64,000 nt of DNA from Streptomyces sporangiiformans (GTDB taxonomy: Bacteria > Actinomycetota > Actinomycetes > Streptomycetales > Streptomycetaceae): the NCBI RefSeq assembly GCF_005768555.2, contig NZ_VCHX02000180.1:62001-126000 (forward strand). The letters are read 5' to 3'. Made by a program: the position numbers and the translations under genes. Position 1 is the stretch's first letter; every line of letters starts with the position of its first letter. Positions 44,455 through 55,398 of this stretch are shown in pieces. The notes beneath the pieces were generated by a model. The model was not told the origin of the DNA. It did not search any database and saw nothing but the letters and a program-made list of their open reading frames with translations.

Positions 44455-45459
44455 TCAGATGTGTGCGGATGCCTCCGAGTTCGCGCAGGTCCGATGGGTG
44501 GTGGCTGCCTCGGCGGCGTGGGCGAGGGCCCGCCGGTCGGGTGCGCCGCCCGGCGGGAGCACCGGCTGTACGTGCACCTCCGCCACGAGACCGCGTGCCG
44601 ACACGACCCGCCACACCGAGGCGAGCAGCGACTCGCTCCCGACGAACGCGGGCGCGGTGGTCGCCGCTCCCCCGTCGATCCGGTAGTGCAGACGCACCGG
44701 CTGGACGGGCACGGCCGCGTCCAGGGCGGCCTGGAAGACGGCCCTGCGGAAGTGGCCCTGGGCCCGGCCGCACCAGGTGCTCCCCTCGGGGAAGACGACG
44801 ACCGCCGCGCCGCCCCGCAGGCTGTCCGCGATCCGCTCAACCGTCCCGGGCAGCGCGCGCAGCCGGTCGCGCTCGATGAACAGAGCGCCGCTGCTCGCGG
44901 TCAGCGGGCCCGCCACCGGCCACTGCCGTATCTCCGCCTTGGCGAGCATCCGGCCCGGGCGGACGGCCGCCAGCAGCGGGATGTCCAGCCAGGAGATGTG
45001 GTTGGCGACCAGCAGCAGGCCGCCGGTGGGCGGGGCGGCGCCGGTGATCCGTAGGCGCACGCCCACCGCGCGCACGATCGTCCGGCACCACAGCCGGACG
45101 GCACGGTCGCGCCGCACACCCGCGAGCCGTCCCATGACCGGGATCAGCATGATCCCGAAGAGAAGCACGGCCACGACGGCGGTCAGCCGCAGCGCGGCAC
45201 GCGGTACGGCGGCCGGCGACCCCAGGGACTCCACGCAGGCCCGCGGGGAGCACGGGGCGCTGGGCAGCCAGGCGCTCGCCGGGGCAGTGAGGGTGGGCGT
45301 CGCGCGGTGTCGCTTCCGGGACACGGGCCGCACGCTGCCGAGGCGCGGGCGTGGCACCTTCCGGGTGCCCGGGAGCGCCGCCGCGCTCGCGCCCGGCCCC
45401 GCGAGGGCCGTCGCGCCGCGGCGGGGACGCAGTATCACTGCGATACGGGGAGTGTTCAT
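44455..45459 (-). CDS. olsA: 1-acyl-glycerol-3-phosphate-type acyltransferase, OlsA-like
   Basis: A 334-aa membrane acyltransferase of the PlsC family. One hydrophobic helix near residue 95-115 anchors it; the catalytic HxxxxD is NHISWLDIP, and VFPEGSTWC is the glycerophosphate motif. The N-terminal 90 residues are basic and Ala/Pro-rich. The ATG overlaps the stop of an OlsB-like GNAT gene, so together they likely make ornithine lipid: OlsB forms lyso-ornithine lipid, OlsA adds the second fatty acid. The assignment to OlsA is from this pairing. Confidence 0.82.
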   Translation of the reverse strand: MNTPRIAVILRPRRGATALAGPGASAAALPGTRKVPRPRLGSVRPVSRKRHRATPTLTAPASAWLPSAPCSPRACVESLGSPAAVPRAALRLTAVVAVLLFGIMLIPVMGRLAGVRRDRAVRLWCRTIVRAVGVRLRITGAAPPTGGLLLVANHISWLDIPLLAAVRPGRMLAKAEIRQWPVAGPLTASSGALFIERDRLRALPGTVERIADSLRGGAAVVVFPEGSTWCGRAQGHFRRAVFQAALDAAVPVQPVRLHYRIDGGAATTAPAFVGSESLLASVWRVVSARGLVAEVHVQPVLPPGGAPDRRALAHAAEAATTHRTCANSEASAHI

Positions 45460-46229
45460 CACGCCGGCACGAGCGAGAGGAAGTGCCGCAGATACCGCGG
45501 GCTGACCCGCCGCATCGACAGCAGGACGTACAGGTCGGCGACGCCGAAGTCGGGGTCGTGGGCCGGTTCCGCGCAGACCCAGGCGCCGAGGCGAAGATAG
45601 CCGCGCAGCAGCGGGGGAAGTTCGGTGCGCCCGGAGCGGGTGACGCCGTCGGGGTTCCAGGGCAGTCGCGGCCGTACGCGGTACTCCTCGGGCGCCAGGT
45701 ACTTGGCCTGGACCCGGTCCCAGGTGCCGGCGGCGAGTGCGCCGCCGTCTGCCAGCGGGATGGAGCAGCAGCCGGCCAGCCACTCGTGACCGCCGTCGAC
45801 CATGTAGCGCGCGATCCCGGCCCAGATCAGACCGATGACGGCGCCGTCCCGGTGGTCGGGGTGCACACAGGAGCGGCCGACCTCGACGAGCCCGGAGCGG
45901 ATCCCGTCGAGTGGCGCGAGGTCGAACTCGCTCTCCGAGTAGAGCCGTCCGGCGATCGCGGCGCGCTCGGGCGGCAGCAGCCGGTAGGTGCCGACGACCT
46001 GTCCCGTCGTGGTGTCGCGGACCAGCAGGTGGTCGCAGTACGCGTCGAAGGCGTCGATGTCGAGGCCCGGCTGCGGGGAGGACAGCAGGGCGCCCATCTC
46101 CGCGGCGAAGACGTCGTGACGCAGCCGCTGTGCGGCCCGGACGTCTGCCTCGTCGCGGGCGAGGGTGACGGTGTAGCGGGTGGGGGCAGTCGACAGTGGG
46201 GGGCTGTCGAGGGTGGAAACGCCGGTCAT
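45459..46229 (-). CDS. olsB: OlsB-like ornithine-acyl-ACP N-acyltransferase
   Basis: A 256-aa GNAT-fold N-acyltransferase. The family pattern is strong: RAAQRLRHDVFAAEMGAL, DAFDAYCDHLLVRD, VVGTYRLLPPE, EVGRSCVHPDHRDGAVIGL and AGCCSIPLA. OlsB attaches a 3-hydroxy fatty acid to ornithine, giving lyso-ornithine lipid, a phosphate-free membrane lipid often made under phosphate limitation. Its stop and the next ATG overlap as TGATG. No PHO box was recognised before it. Confidence 0.87.
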   Translation of the reverse strand: MTGVSTLDSPPLSTAPTRYTVTLARDEADVRAAQRLRHDVFAAEMGALLSSPQPGLDIDAFDAYCDHLLVRDTTTGQVVGTYRLLPPERAAIAGRLYSESEFDLAPLDGIRSGLVEVGRSCVHPDHRDGAVIGLIWAGIARYMVDGGHEWLAGCCSIPLADGGALAAGTWDRVQAKYLAPEEYRVRPRLPWNPDGVTRSGRTELPPLLRGYLRLGAWVCAEPAHDPDFGVADLYVLLSMRRVSPRYLRHFLSLVPA

Positions 46230-46392
46230 GGCACTCTCCTGGTCGCGGGCCGGTTCGGCGGAGCGGCGGCAGACCGATACCGTTACGGTCTGCGCGCTCC
46301 TGTTCTTCCGATGCCGATTGGCGTCAGCGTGACCTGCGACAGGAGTCAGGATGTGCGGTTGTTGAATGCCAGGGGGCGCCGTCGATGCGAGA

Positions 46393-46425
46393 CGGGACCG
46401 GAGCTGAGCACCACCTCCGGTCCCG
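46393..46425. terminator. Terminator after the succinate dehydrogenase operon
   Basis: An 11-base inverted repeat (46393-46403 with 46415-46425) around an 11-base loop lies 34 bases past the stop of the iron-sulfur gene. It separates that operon from the olsBA pair on the same strand. Confidence 0.75.
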
Positions 46426-46458
46426 CCCGTCCGCACCTTTCCGGCGAACGACGTACGG

Positions 46459-47204
46459 CTAACGCTTGCCCGACGTGCGGGTCGCGCGCAGCCACTCCTT
46501 GTTCATGCTGGTGATGGAGACCAGCGGGATGCCCTTCGGGCACGCGGTGGCGCACTCGCCGGTGAGCGTGCAGCCGCCGAAGCCCTCCTCGTCCATCTGC
46601 CCCACCATGTCCAGCACCCGCGTCTCGCGTTCGGGCGCACCCTGCGGCAGAACGTTGAGGTGGTTGATCTTCGCCGAGGTGAAGAGCATGGCGGCGCCGT
46701 TCGGGCAGGCCGCCACGCACGCGCCGCAGCCGATGCACTCGGCGTGCTCGAACGCGAAGTCCGCGTCCGGCTTCGGTACGGGCGTCGCATGGGCCTCGGG
46801 TGCGGCCCCGGTCGGCGCGGTGATGTAGCCGCCGGCCTGGATGATCCGGTCGAAGGCGCTCCGGTCGACCACGAGGTCCTTCACGACCGGGAACGCCGAG
46901 GCCCGCCACGGCTCGATGTCGATCGTGTCGCCGTCCTCGAAGGACCGCATGTGCAGCTGGCAGGTGGTGGTGCGCTCGGGCCCGTGCGCGTCGCCGTTGA
47001 TGACGAGCGAGCACGCCCCGCAGATGCCCTCACGGCAGTCGTGGTCGAAGGCGACCGGGTCCTCGCCCTTGAGGATGAGTTCCTCGTTGAGGGTGTCCAG
47101 CATCTCCAGGAAGGACATGTCGGCCGAGATGCCGTCCACTTCGTACGTGGACATCGCTCCGTCGGCGTCGGCGTTCTTCTGCCGCCAGACGCGCAGGGTG
47201 AGCT

Positions 47205-47208
<4 letters not shown>
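46459..47208 (-). CDS. sdhB: Succinate dehydrogenase/fumarate reductase iron-sulfur subunit
   Basis: A 249-aa electron-transfer subunit. Cys clusters: CREGICGACSLVING for [2Fe-2S], CIGCGACVAACPNGA for [4Fe-4S], and CTLTGECATACPKGIPL for [3Fe-4S]. It carries electrons from the flavoprotein to menaquinone. Last of a three-gene operon; its GTG-type start overlaps the flavoprotein stop by four bases. Confidence 0.96.
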
Positions 47209-49151
<1,943 letters not shown>

Positions 49152-49154
49152 GTG

Positions 49155-49862
49155 TCAGCTCACCACTCCGGTCATCACGGCCACGGGTACGGAGACGAAG
49201 CCCACCGTCAGCACCAGCGCGAGGACGTTGGCGGTGACCTTGAGGGCGCGGTCGCGGGCGCGGCTGCCCACGCCGAGGGTCTGCGCGGCGCTCCAGAAGC
49301 CGTGCCGGACGTGCAGGCCGAGCGCGAGCATCGCGACGATGTAGATGACGTTGCCGTACCAGGTGGAGAAGGTGTCGATCACGTTCTGGTACGGATGTCC
49401 GGTCTGGAAGCCGTCGGGGTGCACGGTGCCGGTCGTCAGGTCGAGGATGTGCCAGACGATGAACAGGCCGAGGATGATCCCGCCCCAGCGCATCGTCCGC
49501 GTCGCGTAACTGGCCCGCGGCTTCTTGTGCACGTACTTGGTCGGTCGCGCCCTGATGTCGCGGCGGCTCAGCTGGTACGCGGAGGTGGCGTGCGCGACGA
49601 CGGCGGCGACCAGGACCACACGGATGATCCACAGCGCCCACTCGTAGTGCAGGAAGGGTTCGCCGAGGGTGCGCAGCCAGTGCGCGTAGTCGTTGAACTC
49701 GTCGGATCCGAAGAAGATCTTCAGGTTGCCCAGCATGTGGACGACCAGGTACGCCAGCATGATCAGGCCGCTCACGGCCATCACCGTCTTCTTGCCGACG
49801 GACGAGTCCCACATGGTGCGCGTCATGGACGATTTTCGGACCGTCCGCGTTGCCAGAGCCAT
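49155..49862 (-). CDS. sdhC: Succinate dehydrogenase cytochrome b558-type membrane subunit
   Basis: A 235-aa five-helix protein, the single-anchor (type B) subunit that binds two haems. Helix starts at residues about 25, 75, 125, 165 and 210. Candidate haem ligands are the His in YLVVHMLGNL, VVAHATSAYQL, IVWHILDLT and LALGLHVRHGFW. This anchor reduces menaquinone. ATG 49862 is chosen since upstream codons run into the LysR operator region. Confidence 0.93.
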   Translation of the reverse strand: MALATRTVRKSSMTRTMWDSSVGKKTVMAVSGLIMLAYLVVHMLGNLKIFFGSDEFNDYAHWLRTLGEPFLHYEWALWIIRVVLVAAVVAHATSAYQLSRRDIRARPTKYVHKKPRASYATRTMRWGGIILGLFIVWHILDLTTGTVHPDGFQTGHPYQNVIDTFSTWYGNVIYIVAMLALGLHVRHGFWSAAQTLGVGSRARDRALKVTANVLALVLTVGFVSVPVAVMTGVVS

Positions 49863-49920
49863 GGACAAGGACGCTAGAGCCGAATGACCCCATCGGTCCA
49901 AGACATGGTGTGGCTGGATT

Positions 49921-49939
49921 CGATAGGTGCGGCCTATCG
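49921..49939. promoter_or_regulatory. LysR-type palindromic operator
   Basis: CGATAGG-N5-CCTATCG is a perfect seven-base palindrome midway between sdhC (minus) and lysR (plus). Its position, 59 bases upstream of sdhC and 8 bases before the LysR start, fits a LysR box controlling both genes. Confidence 0.72.
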
Positions 49940-49946
49940 TGGCGGT

Positions 49947-50843
49947 ATGCAGTTCCAGCAGCTCCAGTACTTTGTCGCGGTGGCCGAGACCCGGCACTTC
50001 ACCCGCGCCGCGGACCTGGTCCATGTCGCCCAGCCGTCTCTGTCCCAGCAGATCAAGGCGCTGGAGCGGGAGTTGGGCGCGGATCTCTTCCTTCGGGCGC
50101 GCGGCAACATCACGCTCACGGACGCGGGCGAGGCGCTGCTGCCGCTGGCCCGCCGCATCCTGGCCGACGCGGACACGGCCCGGCACGAGGTCCAGGAACT
50201 CGTGCAACTGCGCAGCGGCCGGGTCCGTCTGGGGGCGACTCCGAGCCTGTGCACGGGGCTGCTGCCCGACGTGCTCCGGGCCTTCCACGACCGCTACCCG
50301 GGCATTCGGCTGCTGATCGAGGAGGGCGGCTCGCACGATCTCGTACGCGAGCTCGCCCGCGGAGCCCTGGACCTCGCCCTCGTCGTACTGCCCCTGCCCA
50401 GCCCGTCGCCCGCGCTGACCACGGTCGAGGTGCTGCGGGAGGACCTGGTGGTGGTGTCGTCCCCGGACTCACCGGCTCCGGGGCAGGGGCAGGGGCAGGG
50501 GCGGCGGACGGTACAGGTCGCGGATCTGGAGGGCGAGCGGCTGGTCATGTTCCGGCACGGCTACGACCTGCGCGAGCTGACGGTCGCCGCGTGCCGCTCC
50601 GCGGGGTTCGAGCCGGACTTCGCGGTGGAGGGCGGGGAGATGGACGCGGTGCTGGGTTTCGTCCGGGCGGGACTGGGTGTGGCCGTGGTCCCGCGCATGG
50701 TGGCCGCACGGTCCGGGCGCGGGCTGCGGGTGACTCCGCTGGCCCCTCCGGGGATGCACCGGACGATCGCGTTGGCGCACCGTAGCGATGTGGCTCCGCC
50801 TCGGGCCGCCAGGGAGTTGCAGCGGATGTTGTTCGAACGGTGA
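49947..50843 (+). CDS. LysR-family regulator of the succinate dehydrogenase operon
   Basis: A 298-aa LTTR starting at ATG 49947 (MQFQQLQYF). Helix-turn-helix: RAADLVHVAQPSLSQQIKAL. The C-terminal domain has a Gln/Gly stretch (GQGQGQG) in a hinge-like position and ends normally. A frame extends upstream to 49884 but would run through the operator. Its divergence from sdhCAB across a palindrome strongly suggests it controls them. Confidence 0.93.
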   Translation: MQFQQLQYFVAVAETRHFTRAADLVHVAQPSLSQQIKALERELGADLFLRARGNITLTDAGEALLPLARRILADADTARHEVQELVQLRSGRVRLGATPSLCTGLLPDVLRAFHDRYPGIRLLIEEGGSHDLVRELARGALDLALVVLPLPSPSPALTTVEVLREDLVVVSSPDSPAPGQGQGQGRRTVQVADLEGERLVMFRHGYDLRELTVAACRSAGFEPDFAVEGGEMDAVLGFVRAGLGVAVVPRMVAARSGRGLRVTPLAPPGMHRTIALAHRSDVAPPRAARELQRMLFER

Positions 50844-50933
50844 CCCTTTGTCGGAGGCTCCGGTCCCGGAAGCGCCGCATTGTGAAGCACCGTCCGGGGC
50901 TGCGGGTTGTCTGTGGCTGAGCGCGCAGTTCCC

Positions 50934-50965
50934 CGCGCCCCTTCGGGGCGCCCCGAAGGGGCGCG
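50934..50965. terminator. Perfect 16-base inverted repeat terminator
   Basis: CGCGCCCCTTCGGGGC is followed directly by its reverse complement, then a third partial arm to about 50980. With the preceding GCGCGCAGTTCCCC it matches a terminator-like repeat I recall as widespread in Streptomyces intergenic DNA. It separates the converging LysR and GGDEF/EAL genes. Confidence 0.85.
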
Positions 50966-50996
50966 GCCCTTCGGGGCGCGCCCGCTCGCCGTCGTA

Positions 50997-53141
50997 TCAG
51001 CCCGTCGCGTCCACCAGTGCCAGGTCGTGCAGGCGGTCCGGCGGGCCCGGGCGGGCGTAGTACCACCCCTGGGCCGTGTCGCAGCCCAGGATGCGTAGCT
51101 GTTCGGCCTGCGCGCCCGTCTCCACGCCCTCCACCGTGACCGCGAGGTCGAGGCTGTGGGCCAGAGAAACGATCCCTTCGACGATCTTGAGGTCGACGGG
51201 ATCGGCGGGGAACTGCTGCATGCCCTGAGTGAAGGAGCGGTCGAGCTTGAGGATGCTCACCGGGAGGCGGCGCAGGTTGGCGAGGTTCGAGTAGCCCGTA
51301 CCGAAGTCGTCCAGGGCGATGTCGACGCCCATCTCGGAGAGGCGGCGCAACGGCTTGAGGAGGTCGTCGTCGGCGCCGATCAGCGCGGACTCGGTGACTT
51401 CCAGGCAGAGGGACGCCGGTTCGAGACCGGCGCGCTCCAGGATGTCGACCGTGTCGGAGACCAGGCCGGGATGGGTCAGCTGGCAGGGCGACAGGTTCAC
51501 ATTGATGCGCAGCGGGCCCGCGGCCGCCTTTCCGCCGTGTCGTTCCTGCCACTCCCGGGCCTGGCGAACGGACTGTTCCAGGACCCAGCGGCCCAGCGGG
51601 ACGATCAGACCAGTGTGCTCGGCGAGCGGGATGAACCGGTCGGGAGTGAGCACGCCGTGCTGCGGATGCAGCCAGCGGACGAGGGCCTCGGCGCCGTGCA
51701 CGCTGCCGTCGCCGAGGTGGACGAGCGGCTGGTACTCGATGAAGAACTCGTTCCGGTCCAGGGCCGCGGGCAGCTGCGTGGTGAGCCCGTGCCGGGTGAT
51801 GGCGCGAGCGTCGGCCTCGGCGTCGGCGAGTTCGTAGCGGTTGCCGCCCGCCGACTTGGCCCGGTACATCGTGATGTCGGCGCTGCGCAGCACCTCCGCC
51901 GGGCCGCGCTCGCCCGTCGGCCCCTCGACGATGCCGATGCTGCCGCGGACCGTCAGCTCGCGGCCGTCGATACGGACCGGGGTGACGAGGGCGTTCATGA
52001 TGCGGTCGGCCAGCGCGTCGACCTCGCGCTCCGTGTCGGGCCCGGTGGTCAGCGCCACGAACTCGTCGCCGCCGATTCGCGCGACCATCTCACCGGGCGC
52101 GGTCGCGCAGGACTGCAGCCGGTCGGCGACCTCGACGAGCAGCCGGTCGCCGGCCGCGTGCCCCAGGCTGTCGTTGATGGTCTTGAAGCCGTCGAGGTCC
52201 AGGTAGCAGAGCCCGAAGCGCATGCCCTCGCGCGCGGACAGTGCCTTGTCGAGGCGCTCGAAGAACAGCGTCCGGTTGGGCAGTCCGGTGAGCGCGTCGT
52301 GCGTCGCCTCGTACCTCAGCCGCAGGTTGAGCAGCCGGCGTTCGGTGGTGTCCTCCATGAGAGCGAGCTGGTATTGCGGGCAGCCGTCCGCGTCGCGCAG
52401 CAGGGAGACCGTCAGGTTGGTCCACAGAACCGTTCCGTCAGGGCGGTAGAAGGCCTTCTCCACGTGATAGTGCTCGCGCTCGCCCCGTACAAGTTCCTCG
52501 TACAGGCGCCAGACTTGAGGAGCGTCGTCGGGGTGCGTCCACTCGACGACCTTGCGTCCGCGCACCAGTTGCTCGGTGCCGCCGAACATCCGCAGCAGGG
52601 CGTTGTTCACCTGGAGGACGTTGCCGTCGAGGTCCGCGATGCCGATGCCTATGGCCGCGCCCTCGAACACCGCGCGGAACCGGGCCTCGCTCGAGTGCAG
52701 CGCCTCCGCGACCACGCCCTGGGCCTCGAGCGCGGCTTGGGCGATGGCCTCCTGCTCCGCCAGCGTCCTTTCCCGCAGCGCGTGCGCGAACCCGGCAGCC
52801 ATGGCGTGCTGCAGCCGGGCCGAGCGGTTGCGCAGGTCTTCCTGGGGTCCGTCCTCGCCGCAGTAGAGCACCAGGTAGGCGTCGACGCAGTCGAGCGAGC
52901 GGCTGAGCGCCTCCGGCTCGGTGCAGTGCGCGTCGATCAGCGCGGCGCCGACCGCCTGCCCCTCGGCCGCGTCGAACGTCCTCGCCCGCAAGGCTTCGCT
53001 CAACCGCCGGGCGAGCGGTACCAGTTTCAGCTCGAACTCCGGCCGGGTCAGCGACGTCGCGGAGGCCGGGTAGACCGCCCGGCTCCAGATCGTCGTGAAC
53101 CGGCGCAGTCTGTCCTCCGGTCCGTCCGGCTCCGCCATCAC
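50997..53141 (-). CDS. rmdA: PAS-GGDEF-EAL cyclic-di-GMP enzyme, probable RmdA
   Basis: A 714-aa protein with a helical N-terminal region (1-150), a PAS domain (about 160-270), GGDEF (about 285-450) and EAL (about 460-705). The synthase signature is intact, ARIGGDEFVALT, and the phosphodiesterase motifs GAEALVRW, DDFGTGYSNL and VEGVETGAQ are all present, so both activities look possible. The order and location next to an SCO0930-like gene match RmdA (SCO0928) as I remember it. Starts at GTG 53141 or ATG 53138, overlapping the methyltransferase stop. Confidence 0.88.
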   Translation of the reverse strand: MMAEPDGPEDRLRRFTTIWSRAVYPASATSLTRPEFELKLVPLARRLSEALRARTFDAAEGQAVGAALIDAHCTEPEALSRSLDCVDAYLVLYCGEDGPQEDLRNRSARLQHAMAAGFAHALRERTLAEQEAIAQAALEAQGVVAEALHSSEARFRAVFEGAAIGIGIADLDGNVLQVNNALLRMFGGTEQLVRGRKVVEWTHPDDAPQVWRLYEELVRGEREHYHVEKAFYRPDGTVLWTNLTVSLLRDADGCPQYQLALMEDTTERRLLNLRLRYEATHDALTGLPNRTLFFERLDKALSAREGMRFGLCYLDLDGFKTINDSLGHAAGDRLLVEVADRLQSCATAPGEMVARIGGDEFVALTTGPDTEREVDALADRIMNALVTPVRIDGRELTVRGSIGIVEGPTGERGPAEVLRSADITMYRAKSAGGNRYELADAEADARAITRHGLTTQLPAALDRNEFFIEYQPLVHLGDGSVHGAEALVRWLHPQHGVLTPDRFIPLAEHTGLIVPLGRWVLEQSVRQAREWQERHGGKAAAGPLRINVNLSPCQLTHPGLVSDTVDILERAGLEPASLCLEVTESALIGADDDLLKPLRRLSEMGVDIALDDFGTGYSNLANLRRLPVSILKLDRSFTQGMQQFPADPVDLKIVEGIVSLAHSLDLAVTVEGVETGAQAEQLRILGCDTAQGWYYARPGPPDRLHDLALVDATG

Positions 53142-53950
53142 GCCGAACGCCCCACTCCCGCGAAACCGGAGTAGGCAAAGGGATCCTCGTCCTCCGGTGC
53201 TGTCTCGGGCCGCCAGTTCGGCATCGCCACCAGGCCGGGTTCCACCATGTCGTACCCCTCGAAGAACCGCGCGATGTTGTCACGCGTGCGCATGATCAGC
53301 GGGTTGCGGATGTCCTTGTAGACATCGACCGCTCCCTCGACCCGCTCCTGTGGGAGCGGGATTCCCTCGTACGAGGCGTGCGTGACGACGAGCAGGCTGC
53401 CGGGTGCCAGCGCCTCGCGCAACTCCGCCACAGCCCCGAACGGGTCGTCCTCTTCCTCCACGAAGTGAAGTATGGCAACGAGGAGCAGGGCGACTGGCCG
53501 ATTCAGGTCGATCAGACGCCCAACCTCGGGACTCGTCAGGATTTCCTGGGGCTTGCGCAGATCGGCGGCGACGACGTCCGCGTCCTCGTTGCCCTCCAGG
53601 ACGGCCTTGCTGTGCGCCACGGCCACCGGGTCGTTGTCGACGTACACGACGCGTGCTCCGGGACTGGCGCTCTGGACCACCTCGTGGACGCTGCCGAAGG
53701 TGGGGATGCCCGAGCCGATGTCGAGGAACTGGGTGATGCCCTCGTCCACCGCGAAACGCGCCGCACGGCGCAGGAACGCCCGGTTCGCCTGCATGATCTT
53801 GGGAAGTCCCGGCATGAACTCCATCGCCTTGCGGGCCGCCACCCGGTCGACTTCGAAGTTGTGCGATCCGCCCAGGTAGTAGTCGTAGATCCGGCTCACA
53901 CTCGGCACCGAGATGTCGATACTGCGTGGGGCCCAGGCGGGACGCTCCAT
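53138..53950 (-). CDS. SAV2177-type SAM-dependent methyltransferase
   Basis: A 270-aa protein of the Methyltransf_19 (DUF574) group abundant in actinomycetes. The family opener PSVSRIYDYYLGGSHNFEVD is intact, with the SAM motif FLDIGSGIPTFGSVHEV and VVYVDNDPVAVAHSK. Substrates are unknown. Its stop overlaps the start of the cyclic-di-GMP gene downstream, so they are cotranscribed. Confidence 0.9.
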   Translation of the reverse strand: MERPAWAPRSIDISVPSVSRIYDYYLGGSHNFEVDRVAARKAMEFMPGLPKIMQANRAFLRRAARFAVDEGITQFLDIGSGIPTFGSVHEVVQSASPGARVVYVDNDPVAVAHSKAVLEGNEDADVVAADLRKPQEILTSPEVGRLIDLNRPVALLLVAILHFVEEEDDPFGAVAELREALAPGSLLVVTHASYEGIPLPQERVEGAVDVYKDIRNPLIMRTRDNIARFFEGYDMVEPGLVAMPNWRPETAPEDEDPFAYSGFAGVGRSA

Positions 53951-54126
53951 CTATCTCTCCAAGGCGTAGGCGATCCGGTGTTCGAGCTGAGGCTACTGAT
54001 CGCCCGCCAAACGAGCGAGCGGAAACGGAAATTGACCATCCGTTCCCGGTCTCTGCCCGCGGCACGTGCCGAATTAACGTCATACGAAAGCGTCCGAAGC
54101 GCTCCAAAGCCTTGCGAAACGGGCCT

Positions 54127-54153
54127 ACCCCCTCCGTGCGACACGGAGGGGGT
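54127..54153. terminator. Terminator after the SCO0930-like lipoprotein gene
   Basis: A 12-base stem (54127-54138 with 54142-54153) with loop CGA lies 27 bases after the lipoprotein stop on the minus strand. Confidence 0.8.
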
Positions 54154-54179
54154 GGACCGGTGAAACGTGCGCTCTCTGC

Positions 54180-55163
54180 CTACTTGGGCTTGCCGAGCGG
54201 CTTGCCCTCCGGCGAGATCGCGTACCAAGTACCGCCCACTCCCTGGCCGTTGGTGTCGCCGGGCTTCTTGTCGCCCGCGAAGGTGTACAGCGGCCAGCAG
54301 TCGATGCTCTGCTGCTTGAGGCCGTCCGGGCGGTTCAGGACGACATAGCCCCGGCGGCCGTCGTTCTTGTTGTCGATGCCCTTGGTGTCGGCGGCGTCGA
54401 CCGGCTCGACGACCGGCCACTTCTCCAGACACTCACCGACGCAGTTCGACTTCATCGGCCACGGGACGTCCTTCTCGAAGCGGTAGACCGTCATACCGTT
54501 CTTGTCGACGACGACCTCGCCCAGTTCGGGGTCGTTACGGGTCGACAGACCGGGAAGCTCGGCGGCGGCCGCGCCGCCGCCACCCTCGGTCGCCTTCTTA
54601 CCGGTCGGGGCAGATGCGTACCAAGTGCCGCCCACGCCCTGGCCCTTGGTGTCACCGGCCTTGGTGTCCTTGGCGTACCGGTACATCGGCCAGCCGTCGA
54701 GGGTCAGCTGCTTCGTACCGTCAGCGCGGGTGACCTCACCGAGCAGCGACTTGTCTATACCCGCCGGGGCGCTGGCGCCCGAGGCCGGAACGGGCGGCCA
54801 GGTCGTGGCGCAGTCGCCGTCACAGGTCGACTTCGGCGGTTCGGCCGTGTCCTTGTCGAAGCGGTAGAGCGTCATACCCGCGCTGTCCGTCACCACTTCG
54901 CCGAGCTTCGCGTTATCCGCCACGGCAAGCCGGCCGGCGGTCTCCGACTTGGCCCCGGCGCCCTCCTGCGCACCCTGGGCACCAGCGGTGGGATTGCTCG
55001 TACCGATATCGTAGTCATTGCCCGATCCCACACCGTTGGCCGCGGGCGCCGCGCCCACGTTCTGGCTCCCCGTGGACTGGGCGTTGTCCTGACCGCACGC
55101 CGTCGTCAGCGCCAGGGCCGCAGCTGCCGCTACGAGTGAGGCGCTCCGCCAGGAGGTCTTCAT
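54180..55163 (-). CDS. SCO0930-family lipoprotein
   Basis: A 327-aa lipoprotein with lipobox TTAC near residue 23. After a Gly/Ala linker come paired repeats: DSAGMTLYRFDKDTAEPPKS with CDGDCATTWPPV, and DKNGMTVYRFEKDVPWPMKS with CVGECLEKWPVV. Each repeat has a disulfide-like Cys pair and ends GQGVGGTWYA. These are the 'secreted repeat' units. Function unknown; earlier work I recall only vaguely, so I give none. GGGGAG precedes ATG 55163. Confidence 0.92.
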   Translation of the reverse strand: MKTSWRSASLVAAAAALALTTACGQDNAQSTGSQNVGAAPAANGVGSGNDYDIGTSNPTAGAQGAQEGAGAKSETAGRLAVADNAKLGEVVTDSAGMTLYRFDKDTAEPPKSTCDGDCATTWPPVPASGASAPAGIDKSLLGEVTRADGTKQLTLDGWPMYRYAKDTKAGDTKGQGVGGTWYASAPTGKKATEGGGGAAAAELPGLSTRNDPELGEVVVDKNGMTVYRFEKDVPWPMKSNCVGECLEKWPVVEPVDAADTKGIDNKNDGRRGYVVLNRPDGLKQQSIDCWPLYTFAGDKKPGDTNGQGVGGTWYAISPEGKPLGKPK

Positions 55164-55398
55164 AACCAACTCCCCGCTGTTCGCTTAGGTGTTGCGGCGC
55201 ACTACTGCGCCGCGCAGCCCTAGGTACGGGCGAAAGCGCCGAGAGTGTTCAACCAGCTCACAAGATTCTTTGAGAAAACTGCCGGTGAGCCAGTTCGGGG
55301 TGCGGCTCGGCAACCCCGTGAGGCCCTTGGTCCCTCCTTCGGGGCAATCCCTGCGGGCTCCGGCATACAGGGCTCGACCGAGGCCCAGGATCTCCGTC

